Origin: Mucilaginibacter yixingensis
Lineage (GTDB): Bacteria > Bacteroidota > Bacteroidia > Sphingobacteriales > Sphingobacteriaceae
Direction of reading: 5' to 3'
Length of the DNA: 64,000 bases
Assembly: GCF_041080815.1 (NCBI RefSeq)
Contig: NZ_CP160205.1
Coordinates: 1,116,001-1,180,000, forward strand
The translations under genes were made by a program, and so were the position numbers. Positions within the stretch are counted from its first letter, which is position 1. The number at the start of each line of letters is the position of its first letter. A model generated the notes under the pieces. The model saw only the letters and a program-made list of their open reading frames with translations, made no database searches and was not told where the DNA came from. This document shows positions 1 through 10,218 of the stretch, one piece after another.

Positions 1-81
1 AGAGAGTTTACTCACTACTAACAACTCACCACTCACCAACCAAATAAAGGCATATTATACCGAGCAAAAGCGGTATAGTAG

Positions 82-2958
<2,877 letters not shown>

Positions 2959-2968
2959 AACAGATAAC

Positions 2969-2990
2969 GGGTGCAGAGCAATCTGCACCC
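2969..2990 (+). other. rRNA spacer hairpin
   Basis: Perfect 9-bp stem GGGTGCAGA / TCTGCACCC with a 4-base loop, 11 bases after the end of 23S. It probably acts in processing or antitermination of the rRNA precursor. There is no T-run, so it is not a terminator. Confidence 0.55.
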
Positions 2991-3070
2991 ACAATCAAAA
3001 CAACAATGCTGTTGTTCTCTCGTTTTCTTTATTACTTCTTTCAATCATGTTAATGTTATTGGGTTGAATA

Positions 3071-3155
3071 AGTTGATTAAGTTGGATTGAGTGAGTGGTT
3101 AAAACTACTTAACAAAATCAACCACTTAACAAATCAACTACTCACCAATCAACAT
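3071..3155. repeat. AT-rich GTTGATTAAG-type imperfect inverted repeat in the 23S-5S spacer
   Basis: GTTGATTAAGTTGGATT and GAGTGAGTGGTT on the left face AACCACTTAACAAATCAAC and CTACTCACC on the right. The same words recur at 40283-40395 upstream of yajQ and ppk1. This is therefore a dispersed repeat family inside the rRNA spacer rather than a spacer-specific structure. Confidence 0.6.
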
Positions 3156-3163
3156 AAAAATAT

Positions 3164-3275
<112 letters not shown>

Positions 3276-3302
3276 TTTATCATCCGAAGAGGATGTAAAA
3301 CT

Positions 3303-3338
3303 AAAAGCCTTTGCTATCAGCAAAGGCTTTTCTCGTTT
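3303..3338 (+). terminator. rRNA operon terminator
   Basis: AAAAGCCTTTGCT / AGCAAAGGCTTTT is a 13-bp perfect stem with a 3-base loop, followed by a T-rich tail. It lies 28 bases after 5S. Confidence 0.9.
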
Positions 3339-3542
3339 TCAGACTTTTTAAAAATACATCCCCCTCACGTCTCCATCTCCAAATCCAGTCCTCTAATAGC
3401 CTATCCAGCCAAAAAATACGTAAGGTATTGGGGGGCATTCTTGCGTGCTACGATATCCCCATATTGGGGAATTATCTGGCCGAAAATCCCGATTTCAGCA
3501 TTTAAAAGTGGCTTATCCTGTGTTTTAGCCCTTTTTTAGGTG

Positions 3543-3558
3543 TGGCATGACCATTGTA
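3543..3558 (+). promoter_or_regulatory. sigma-54-like -24/-12 element
   Basis: TGGCATG, four bases, then TTGTA. The GG at 3544-3545 and the G at 3556 have the 10-base spacing of RpoN promoters, but the -12 dinucleotide is GT instead of GC. The predicted start near 3569 lies about 20 bases before the 42-residue ORF. Confidence 0.4.
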
Positions 3559-3590
3559 TTAGTTTCAATACCACTAAAAAACTATTGATT

Positions 3591-3719
3591 ATGAACTCTA
3601 CAATGCACGAAGTTATAAATTTTGTAATTACCCTTCTGGTCGCTGTTTCTGTAATATCGGTTATCGTACTGGTAAACCACGCCACCAAAGAGGATCGTAT
3701 GAAAGATTTGAAAAGTTAA
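3591..3719 (+). CDS. 42-aa single-pass membrane protein
   Basis: The ORF MNSTMHEVINFVITLLVAVS... has one hydrophobic segment (about residues 8-28) followed by a charged tail ending KEDRMKDLKS. No family is recognised. Support comes from the clean transmembrane-plus-charged-tail pattern, a sigma-54-like element about 30 bases upstream, and a second gene of the same design at 3911. No Shine-Dalgarno is seen, which is usual in this phylum. Expression is unproven; it could be a chance ORF, but the paired arrangement makes that less likely. Confidence 0.5.
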   Translation: MNSTMHEVINFVITLLVAVSVISVIVLVNHATKEDRMKDLKS

Positions 3720-3858
3720 ACAAACGCTCCATTTATATCGGCCGGTAACATTGGCCCTACTAATCCGGAGGTATTGGTTCAATGGACCAATGCACCGGGT
3801 TTGTTGTTTATGCGAACTTATTTTATTTAGCGTAAATTTAATTAACTGTAGATATTTA

Positions 3859-3874
3859 TTGGCTTGTATTTTGC
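3859..3874 (+). promoter_or_regulatory. sigma-54-like -24/-12 promoter
   Basis: TTGGC at 3859-3863 and TTGC at 3871-3874 give the invariant GG-N10-GC spacing of RpoN promoters. The predicted start near 3886 leaves about 25 bases before the 53-residue ORF. Confidence 0.5.
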
Positions 3875-3910
3875 GTTAGAGTATATATTAGTTAACTAAA
3901 ATATATTGTT

Positions 3911-4072
3911 ATGCGCGAAGTGTTGGTGCAAATACTCCACATATTTATTATTGTGGTCATTATAGGATTCGGGGCTGCATTATTATACGCCATGGCTGGC
4001 GGTGCAGATCATTGGAATAGCAGGATTAACAAGCGTTCGCACAAACGCAGCGTAAAAAAAGGTTCGGTGTAG
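3911..4072 (+). CDS. 53-aa single-pass membrane protein
   Basis: The ORF MREVLVQILHIFIIVVIIGF... has one transmembrane segment (about residues 5-29) and a strongly basic tail (NKRSHKRSVKKGSV), giving a predicted cytoplasmic-positive single-pass topology. Its stop codon lies in the left arm of the bidirectional terminator shared with the aldo/keto reductase. It resembles the 42-residue gene upstream in size, design and promoter type. No known family is recognised; membrane-stress or regulatory small proteins are possible but this is only inference. Confidence 0.55.
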   Translation: MREVLVQILHIFIIVVIIGFGAALLYAMAGGADHWNSRINKRSHKRSVKKGSV

Positions 4073-4097
4073 GTTATATCATACACCGAACCTTTTT
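4056..4097. terminator. bidirectional terminator
   Basis: A 16-bp perfect stem, AAAAAGGTTCGGTGTA against TACACCGAACCTTTTT, with a 10-base loop. A- and T-runs on either side allow termination of both the 53-aa gene (+) and the aldo/keto reductase (-), which converge here. Confidence 0.85.
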
Positions 4098-4113
4098 GCT
4101 TTTGTAGAAACTA

Positions 4114-5136
4114 TTAAGATCTTTTCTCCACCCGGTCATAAAAACCGCCGAAGGAGTTCATACGTACGGCGTCTTCCCGAAAAAAATCACCAGGAAAGCC
4201 AAGTGGAATAGCGCTGGCTTCATCCAGGCGTTGCAAATGTTCGGCAGACAAGGTCAGTTCAAAAGCTTTGAGGTTATCTTCCAATTGACTGATTTTTGTT
4301 GCGCCAACAATTGGGGTACAAGAAAAACCTTGCTGCATTGTCCATTTCAGCGCTACGTGACTGGCCGATACGCCCAGTTCATCGGCTATTTGCATAACCA
4401 CGCGTGTAATGCGCTCGCTATTGGCATTCAAGCGAACACTTTCTGCTTTAATTCGTCCTTTATCGCCTCGCAGATATTTGCCGGTAAGTGCTCCACCGCC
4501 CAGTGGGGCCCAGGGTGTAACCGTCATGCCGAAGTGTTTAGCCATCGGGATCAGCTCTCGCTCCGGTGTGCGTTGTATTAGGCTGTATTCAACCTGCAGT
4601 GCAATGAATTGGCTCCAACCCATCAACTCAGCCAAGGTGTTTCCTTTAGCTACAACCCAAGCTGGCGTATCGCTGATAGCGGCGTAGTTAACTTTACCCT
4701 GACGGATCAGGTCGTCCAAGCCACGCAGCACTTCATCTATAGGTGTAATGTTGTCCCAAATGTGCAGATAAAGCACGTCAATGAAATCTGTTTGCAAACG
4801 TTTAAGGCTTTCCTCTACGCTGCGCATCATATTTTTGCGGTTGTTGCCAGAGGCATTGGGATTGGTCTGATTATCTTTTAACGTGTACTTGGTAGCCAGT
4901 ACAAAATAATCCCTATCTTGTGTTTTTAGGTATTCGCCAATAATTTTTTCTGTGGTACCTTTTTGGTAAACGTTGGCGGTATCCAGAAAATTACCGCCTG
5001 CGTTGGCATAGGCATCCATAATGGCAAAGCTGTCGGCTTTTTCGGCACCCCAGCCGTTATCGGTTCCAAAGCCCATAGTACCCAGGCAAAATTCTGAAAC
5101 TTTAAGTCCGGAGCGACCCAATAATTTATAGTTCAT
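4114..5136 (-). CDS. aldo/keto reductase
   Basis: A 340-residue NAD(P)H-dependent oxidoreductase of the aldo/keto reductase superfamily with a TIM-barrel fold. The catalytic tetrad is visible: Asp52 and Tyr57 in FLDTANVYQKG, Lys83 in LATK, and His125 in LYLHIWD. It belongs to the group related to voltage-gated potassium-channel beta subunits and general stress protein 69. The substrate is not predictable. It is a single-gene unit with a promoter-like TTG-N20-TATCTTTT upstream (5158-5188) and the shared terminator downstream. Length is typical. Confidence 0.92.
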   Translation of the reverse strand: MNYKLLGRSGLKVSEFCLGTMGFGTDNGWGAEKADSFAIMDAYANAGGNFLDTANVYQKGTTEKIIGEYLKTQDRDYFVLATKYTLKDNQTNPNASGNNRKNMMRSVEESLKRLQTDFIDVLYLHIWDNITPIDEVLRGLDDLIRQGKVNYAAISDTPAWVVAKGNTLAELMGWSQFIALQVEYSLIQRTPERELIPMAKHFGMTVTPWAPLGGGALTGKYLRGDKGRIKAESVRLNANSERITRVVMQIADELGVSASHVALKWTMQQGFSCTPIVGATKISQLEDNLKAFELTLSAEHLQRLDEASAIPLGFPGDFFREDAVRMNSFGGFYDRVEKRS

Positions 5137-5157
5137 AAAGCTGATGTTTTGATGGTG

Positions 5158-5188
5158 AAAAGATAGGGTTTACTAAACATCGGCACAA
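5158..5188 (-). promoter_or_regulatory. promoter of aldo/keto reductase
   Basis: On the minus strand, TTG (5186-5188), 20 bases, then TATCTTTT (5158-5165). This is close to the Bacteroidota consensus TTG-N19-TAnnTTTG. Confidence 0.45.
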
Positions 5189-5265
5189 ATTAATTGCCAG
5201 CTTGTAAATACCATATTGGTAATACGACGTTATTATTGAGTTAACACCACGATGCTAGCTTTTAC

Positions 5266-6060
5266 TTGTCATCCAAGCCAATAACAGTGAATTATTTTGA
5301 CTCTGAAACAGCTGCGGTAAACTATGCTAATGGTAGGCCGCAATTTCATGCTAATACCATTAAGCGGATGAAAAATTATCTGCGTATAGATGGTCAATTA
5401 GATGCAGCGCTGGATATTGCCTGTGGGACCGGTCTGTCTACCCGGGCACTTTTGCCCGTTGCTAAAAACGTTTTCGGTACCGACGGCTCTGCCGAGATGC
5501 TCAAAATGGCTCTGAGAAATGACGGTATTAATTATCAGGAGGCGCTGGCAGAATGTCAGCCATTTGGTAATGGGATGTTTGATCTGATTACCGTTTGTTC
5601 GGGAGTGCACTGGTTTGATATTGATCAGTTTTTGGCCGAGTGTTACCGGATGTTGAAACCAGGTGCCTGGCTGGTGCTTTATGAAAATTTTTTTATGGGC
5701 GAGATGGAAGACGCAATTGATTTTAAGCTATGGAATACTGAGGTTTATTTGAAGAAATTTCCATCGCCGCCCCGAAATAAAAATTATGCGTGGACAGAAG
5801 ATAATCTGCGCGAAAGAGGTTTTGATCTGCGGCATACCGAAAACTTTGCGAATGCCCTGCAATTGAGCAGGCATGAGTTGGTTAGTTACCTGATTACCCA
5901 AAGCAACGTTATTGCCCGGGTTGAAAATAAAGAATGCAAATATCCTGCTGTTACCAATTGGTTAAATGCACAACTTTCGCCGTTTTATGACGATACCAGT
6001 CAACGGCGTGTACTTTATTACGGTAATTGGATTAAGTATCTGCAGAAACCACGCAATTAA
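5266..6060 (+). CDS. class I SAM-dependent methyltransferase
   Basis: A 264-residue methyltransferase of the Methyltransf_11 type. SAM-binding motif I is ALDIACGTG (Asp50-Gly56), and the post-I acidic region is VFGTDGSAEML. The motif FDLITVCSGVHWFD is typical of small-molecule methyltransferases related to trans-aconitate methyltransferase. The frame opens at TTG (5266), since no in-frame ATG precedes motif I at a sensible distance. An ATG at 5252 is out of frame. The TTG start is an inference. The substrate is unknown. A small unknown gene follows after 53 bases. Confidence 0.87.
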   Translation: MSSKPITVNYFDSETAAVNYANGRPQFHANTIKRMKNYLRIDGQLDAALDIACGTGLSTRALLPVAKNVFGTDGSAEMLKMALRNDGINYQEALAECQPFGNGMFDLITVCSGVHWFDIDQFLAECYRMLKPGAWLVLYENFFMGEMEDAIDFKLWNTEVYLKKFPSPPRNKNYAWTEDNLRERGFDLRHTENFANALQLSRHELVSYLITQSNVIARVENKECKYPAVTNWLNAQLSPFYDDTSQRRVLYYGNWIKYLQKPRN

Positions 6061-6113
6061 AAACAATGGGCGCGGGCGTTTGTAATAGAATTAATCACCT
6101 ATCCGCAAAAGCC

Positions 6114-6440
6114 ATGAAGATTATAACATCATCGGTTCCCTGGGATATTAGCCAGATATTCATCACCCTGCAGCAGCAGCTCAATCCGTTGTTTAAGGAG
6201 CATAGGGGGAAAGACCTTCAGTTTAAAATAGAACGGGAGGGTAACAAAGTACTGGTAAGCAAGCCGGAAATGTATGATGGTTATTTGTTTACTATTGAGG
6301 CTATGGGTAAAGAACTGCACATCGGTAAATCTGAACACTATGTAGATGATGTGAATCAGATCACGCTGCAAAGCATCATCGAAACACTGCAAATGGAAAT
6401 TCAGGGTGGAAATGATATTATTTATATCAGCGGAGAATGA
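6114..6440 (+). CDS. hypothetical protein, 108 aa
   Basis: Unrecognised small soluble protein beginning MKIITSSVPWDISQIFITLQ. The frame is open from an ATG at 6066, but the 16 extra residues look unlike coding sequence, so 6114 is preferred. It has no signal peptide or membrane segment, and its alternating hydrophobic/charged pattern suggests a small alpha/beta domain. It lies 53 bases after the methyltransferase and may be co-transcribed. A repeat element begins directly after its stop codon. Confidence 0.65.
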   Translation: MKIITSSVPWDISQIFITLQQQLNPLFKEHRGKDLQFKIEREGNKVLVSKPEMYDGYLFTIEAMGKELHIGKSEHYVDDVNQITLQSIIETLQMEIQGGNDIIYISGE

Positions 6441-6441
6441 C

Positions 6442-6585
6442 ACCCCTCCTAGCCTCCCCGAAGGGGAGGGACTCCTATCGAAGTGAACTTACTTCAAACA
6501 AAAATGGCTCGTTATTAAACGAGCCATTTTTGTTTTTCTAATATCTCTACTAATGTCCCTCCCCTTCGGGGAGGCTAGGAGGGGT
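6442..6585. repeat. palindromic element (CCTCCCC family) with 30-bp perfect arms
   Basis: The left arm (6442-6471) and right arm (6556-6585) are perfect 30-bp inverted copies. Each contains its own smaller hairpin around CCTCCCCGAAGGGGAGG. The element fills the gap between two convergent genes and encloses their terminator. Related copies lie inside icmF at 17196-17295 and 18918-19023. Confidence 0.9.
6496..6535. terminator. bidirectional terminator inside the repeat
   Basis: AAACAAAAATGGCTCGTT against AACGAGCCATTTTTGTTT with a 4-base loop; T-runs on both strands. It serves the convergent genes ending at 6440 and 6592. Confidence 0.85.
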
Positions 6586-6591
6586 AAGGTT

Positions 6592-7572
6592 TTACCCGTT
6601 TATCCAGCTAAATTTATATTCCAGCATTGGGTTCTTCATACGGTCGGCAACGCGCAACAGGCGATCAGGTAGCTTTACCAGATAATCGCGTGCTTTCTCG
6701 CCGGCTCCGTTTAAATCGGTCATGCTTTCAATGCTCCATTCTACCAGCAGATCTTTTAAAATATCTACATAGTCAACAGCCGTATAAATACCCAGGCGCT
6801 GAGCGGCATCGGTAAAGTGACCGAAGGTTTGGCCTACTTTCAGTCCTACTTCGCGTAGAAAGTGCGCCGGCATTACAATTTTTTTGCGCATCATGTCCTC
6901 AAAGGCAATCATCGCCTCGTTTGGATCAATTTCAAATACTTTGCGGATGAAATCTATATATGCTTTAGCGTGGCGAGCCTCGTCTGACGCAATAACGCCG
7001 CACATTTTTGAAAGCAGGGCATCACCATCACGTTTAGCGCTGCTGGCCACACGGCGGTGCGAAATATTGGTTGCCAGTTCCTGAAATGAGGTGTAAATAA
7101 AGTTACGGTAAGGATCTGCACCGGTACCAATGTCAAAACCATCGGCAATAAGATACTGGGTTGATACTTCCATCATGCGCATGTTAACGCGGCCCGACAG
7201 ATAGAGATATTTGTTAAGCAGATCACCGTGGCGGTTCTCTTCGGCTGTCCAATGGCGATTCCATTTCATCCAGCCACCTTCCTCGTCGGTTGATACGCCT
7301 TCAACCATGCTCAACCATGATTCATAGGTAGGCAGGGCTTCTTCGGTAATGGTATCGCCAATCAGTACGGCAACCAGGTCATATGATAAGCCCCTGGCGC
7401 TTTCCTGTAGTTCTTTTACCTCATCAAAGAAGGTATCTCTTGAAGCATCTGGTAAAAAATCAGAGGGCTGCCAGATCGACTCAATTGGCTTTAAATAGTC
7501 GGGCATTTTTTCAAGCATATATATTTCAATATGCTTCATAACCTCTCTTCTTTTTTCTTCAAAAAATCTCAT
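6592..7572 (-). CDS. acyl-ACP desaturase
   Basis: A 326-residue soluble di-iron fatty-acid desaturase of the stearoyl-ACP (FA_desaturase_2) family, which introduces a double bond into an acyl chain on acyl carrier protein. The two iron-ligand motifs are visible: EENRH (residues 111-115) and DEARH (197-201), each supplying Glu and His ligands in a helical bundle. The length is typical of bacterial members. Electron donors are not encoded nearby. A TACCTTTG promoter box (7595-7602) precedes it. Its likely role is membrane fluidity; position specificity cannot be read. Confidence 0.9.
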   Translation of the reverse strand: MRFFEEKRREVMKHIEIYMLEKMPDYLKPIESIWQPSDFLPDASRDTFFDEVKELQESARGLSYDLVAVLIGDTITEEALPTYESWLSMVEGVSTDEEGGWMKWNRHWTAEENRHGDLLNKYLYLSGRVNMRMMEVSTQYLIADGFDIGTGADPYRNFIYTSFQELATNISHRRVASSAKRDGDALLSKMCGVIASDEARHAKAYIDFIRKVFEIDPNEAMIAFEDMMRKKIVMPAHFLREVGLKVGQTFGHFTDAAQRLGIYTAVDYVDILKDLLVEWSIESMTDLNGAGEKARDYLVKLPDRLLRVADRMKNPMLEYKFSWING

Positions 7573-7594
7573 TATCCCTATAGTAAATAAGCTG

Positions 7595-7602
7595 CAAAGG
7601 TA
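7595..7602 (-). promoter_or_regulatory. -7 box of the desaturase promoter
   Basis: TACCTTTG on the minus strand, an exact match to TAnnTTTG, 23 bases before the desaturase start. No TTG at the ideal 19-base spacing. Confidence 0.5.
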
Positions 7603-7630
7603 CTATTATTTAATACAAATAAATAACAAT

Positions 7631-8785
7631 TTAGTTGTAATACCCGATCGCATTTTTCATACAATCTGGCAGGGTTTTAATAGCGGGTATCCCTGTAAAT
7701 ATCGAAAAATTTGTGTTATAATCCCATAGTACTCCGGGAATGTTTAATGTTTTTAAATTGGCACGAACGCACTTCAAATATCGGCACCTGCTATCAGGGT
7801 CGGCATACTCGTTATAGCAGCCATACTCGGTGCAGATGATAGGGATTTGGTACTTGTCGGCCCAATGTTTAACAATCAACAATTTGTCATGTACCGAAGC
7901 TTCGTTGCCGTCCAGGCGATACTTGTTATAGTTTTGTTCGCCGGCGGTACCTTTTGCCTTTTGGTTAAGCTGGGGAAATTTTTCCGCATTGTATGGAAAT
8001 GGAACCCCAACCGTGGCTACCTGATTACCCACCCATGCCGCGCCCTGGTGGGTAAATAAAAAAGGTTCATAAAAATGAAAGGTGTAAATAATATTCTCAT
8101 CAGCCAGGCGCACAAGGCGGCTCAGTTCATAAATGCTGTTGTAATTTGAGGCGCCCACCAGCAATGTTCTGCGGCGATCTACCTTGTGAATGGCCGATAC
8201 AATATTATAAGCGGCATCTTTCCAGATCTGCGGGTTGATGGGAGGCGGCTCGTTATAAATCTCAAAAAACAAATTGTCGTAATCCTTATTTAAGTACTTT
8301 TGCGCGAGTATTAACCACGTGTTAATCACGGTTTTTGTTTCTGGAACAAAGTTTTGATCGTTTAGCGATCCGTAGTGATAATCAACAATTAAGCGGAAAT
8401 GATGCTTGCGACAAAGCTGCCATGCTTTATCAATACATTCCAAAACCTTTTGCCGGGGGACATGTTTTTCCTCCAGATATTCAAAAGCAACAGGCAGGCG
8501 TATGGTTTTAAAGCCTATTTGTTTTAACAAATCAAGATCGGCATCGGTTATGCCATCTTTGTCCAGCATTTTATCGTTCCAGGTTTGGTCAAGCCATGAA
8601 ATACTGATGCCATTATCCAGATTTTTGGCCCGGGCAAAAGCATTTTGACGATCTGTTTGAAAAAGTGGACTATTTTTTGCGTATTGACAAAAAAACATGC
8701 CAATGAGAAACAGTATGGCGCTTTTTATAGCTACAGGATGTGAACTTGGTTTTTCAGAAATCGGCATTTTTCGTTTATCTTTCAT
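7631..8785 (-). CDS. GH5 family glycoside hydrolase
   Basis: A 384-residue glycoside hydrolase family 5 (cellulase-like) enzyme. The proton donor Glu179 lies in FFEIYNEP and the nucleophile Glu320 in ICTEYG. Other GH5 signatures are TIRLPVAFEY and DYHYG. Residues 20-36 form a hydrophobic N-terminal segment that could be a signal peptide or membrane anchor, so it likely acts in the periplasm or at the membrane. It is divergent from the polysaccharide synthase operon, 42 bases away. Cellulose loci commonly include an endoglucanase, so it may trim the operon's product; this is inference. Confidence 0.88.
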   Translation of the reverse strand: MKDKRKMPISEKPSSHPVAIKSAILFLIGMFFCQYAKNSPLFQTDRQNAFARAKNLDNGISISWLDQTWNDKMLDKDGITDADLDLLKQIGFKTIRLPVAFEYLEEKHVPRQKVLECIDKAWQLCRKHHFRLIVDYHYGSLNDQNFVPETKTVINTWLILAQKYLNKDYDNLFFEIYNEPPPINPQIWKDAAYNIVSAIHKVDRRRTLLVGASNYNSIYELSRLVRLADENIIYTFHFYEPFLFTHQGAAWVGNQVATVGVPFPYNAEKFPQLNQKAKGTAGEQNYNKYRLDGNEASVHDKLLIVKHWADKYQIPIICTEYGCYNEYADPDSRCRYLKCVRANLKTLNIPGVLWDYNTNFSIFTGIPAIKTLPDCMKNAIGYYN

Positions 8786-8827
8786 CCGTTAAACTTTAAC
8801 TGATATTCAATCTAAAAACAGCAGCTA

Positions 8828-10174
8828 ATGTTTGTTCAAATAACTAAAGAAGAATTTTCAAAGGAAGTTACAAAAAAGGCTTGGTACCAAACCAACAACA
8901 TCATCTGGACGATAATTTTTCTTTACCCGTTATTCAGCGTTATTGATTTTATCTATGCTAACGATATCTGGATACAGTTTGCATTCGTTCGTATTATTAC
9001 CGTACTGCTGATTTATGTGGTTTATACTTATTTCCAGACTCGGAAGTATGATTATAGGATAGTGCTCCATGTGGCCTTCTTCCTGCTTTCGGTCATCTCA
9101 GCCTTGCTTTGTAACCTGGTTAATGATACCCGATTAACCATCTATTTCTTAACTTATTCAGTAGTAGTACTGTTTATTAACCTGCAGGTTTTCTGGGAGC
9201 CCATGAACTCGGTAATGCAGGGCCTGATAGCGTTGGCGTTACTGGCTATTTTCTTTAACGTCTTCAGTTCGTACCAGTTAGAGCTGGTAACCACTAATGG
9301 CGGGCAGTATTTTATCATCATCCTGTTTATTTCTTGTCTGATTCCTAACGCTCGCTATAAAGTAATTGAGCGCGATGTGCGGTCGCAGATACTGATTGAA
9401 AAATCTAACGAACAGCTGAAGATTCAGAACCACGATATCATTGAGAAAAACAACATCATTGATATGCAGTATGAGCGTCTGCGTAAGTTGGATGAACAGA
9501 AAAACAGCTTTATTAATATAGCAGGGCACGATCTGAAAAACTTTATCGGCTCTATCATCATGAGTAACAACATGGTGAAAGAGGAAGATTACCGTTTGAG
9601 CAGCGACCAGCGTGAGTATGTAAATTACATTGGCGAGTCGGCCGATAAAATGCAGTATATGCTCAACAAGCTGATGGACGTGAAAGAGATTGAGTCGCCT
9701 GAGCTGAAGTTTAACCTGGAGATCTTCGACATCAATGCCGAGGTACAGAACGTATTTAAAGGTTTGCTGGAAACGGCGCAGATGAAGAATATCCACCTGA
9801 TGGATAACATTCTGAAACTACCGTTGAATGTGAAGCTCGACCGTGTATTTACTGGTCAGGTGTTTCAGAATATCCTGTCAAACGCTATCAAGTTTTCGCA
9901 AACTAACAATAACATCAGGGTGATAACCAGCCTGCAACGCCAGAAATTTGTTTTCGAGGTGATTGATGAGGGCGTTGCCATTGGCCAGGAAGAGCTGGAT
10001 ATGATGTTCAACAAGCTGAAAACGCTAAATGATGCCTCTGGACATATGGAAAGCCGCTTAGGTTTGGGCTTGTCTATTGCCAAGCTAATGACCCGTGAGC
10101 TGGGTGGTGATTTGAGCTACCGAAGTGATGAAAACGGTAACTATTTCCGCGTAGAGTTTTACGTGATCAACTAA
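8828..10174 (+). CDS. membrane sensor histidine kinase
   Basis: A 448-residue kinase. About six transmembrane helices (residues 20-180) without a large periplasmic domain are followed by a coiled-coil linker, a HisKA domain with phospho-acceptor His234 (AGHDLKN), and a HATPase domain with Asn352 (NAIKFS) and a GLGLS lid motif. The G1 box reads DEGVAIG instead of the usual DxGxGxG, so one glycine is replaced by alanine. No response regulator is encoded nearby. It is the first gene of the polysaccharide operon (44 bases to the BcsB-like gene), so it may control synthesis or export. Confidence 0.9.
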   Translation: MFVQITKEEFSKEVTKKAWYQTNNIIWTIIFLYPLFSVIDFIYANDIWIQFAFVRIITVLLIYVVYTYFQTRKYDYRIVLHVAFFLLSVISALLCNLVNDTRLTIYFLTYSVVVLFINLQVFWEPMNSVMQGLIALALLAIFFNVFSSYQLELVTTNGGQYFIIILFISCLIPNARYKVIERDVRSQILIEKSNEQLKIQNHDIIEKNNIIDMQYERLRKLDEQKNSFINIAGHDLKNFIGSIIMSNNMVKEEDYRLSSDQREYVNYIGESADKMQYMLNKLMDVKEIESPELKFNLEIFDINAEVQNVFKGLLETAQMKNIHLMDNILKLPLNVKLDRVFTGQVFQNILSNAIKFSQTNNNIRVITSLQRQKFVFEVIDEGVAIGQEELDMMFNKLKTLNDASGHMESRLGLGLSIAKLMTRELGGDLSYRSDENGNYFRVEFYVIN

Positions 10175-10218
10175 ACCCTATTTTATAAAGAATTAAGAAC
10201 AACATCTTAAACATACAC

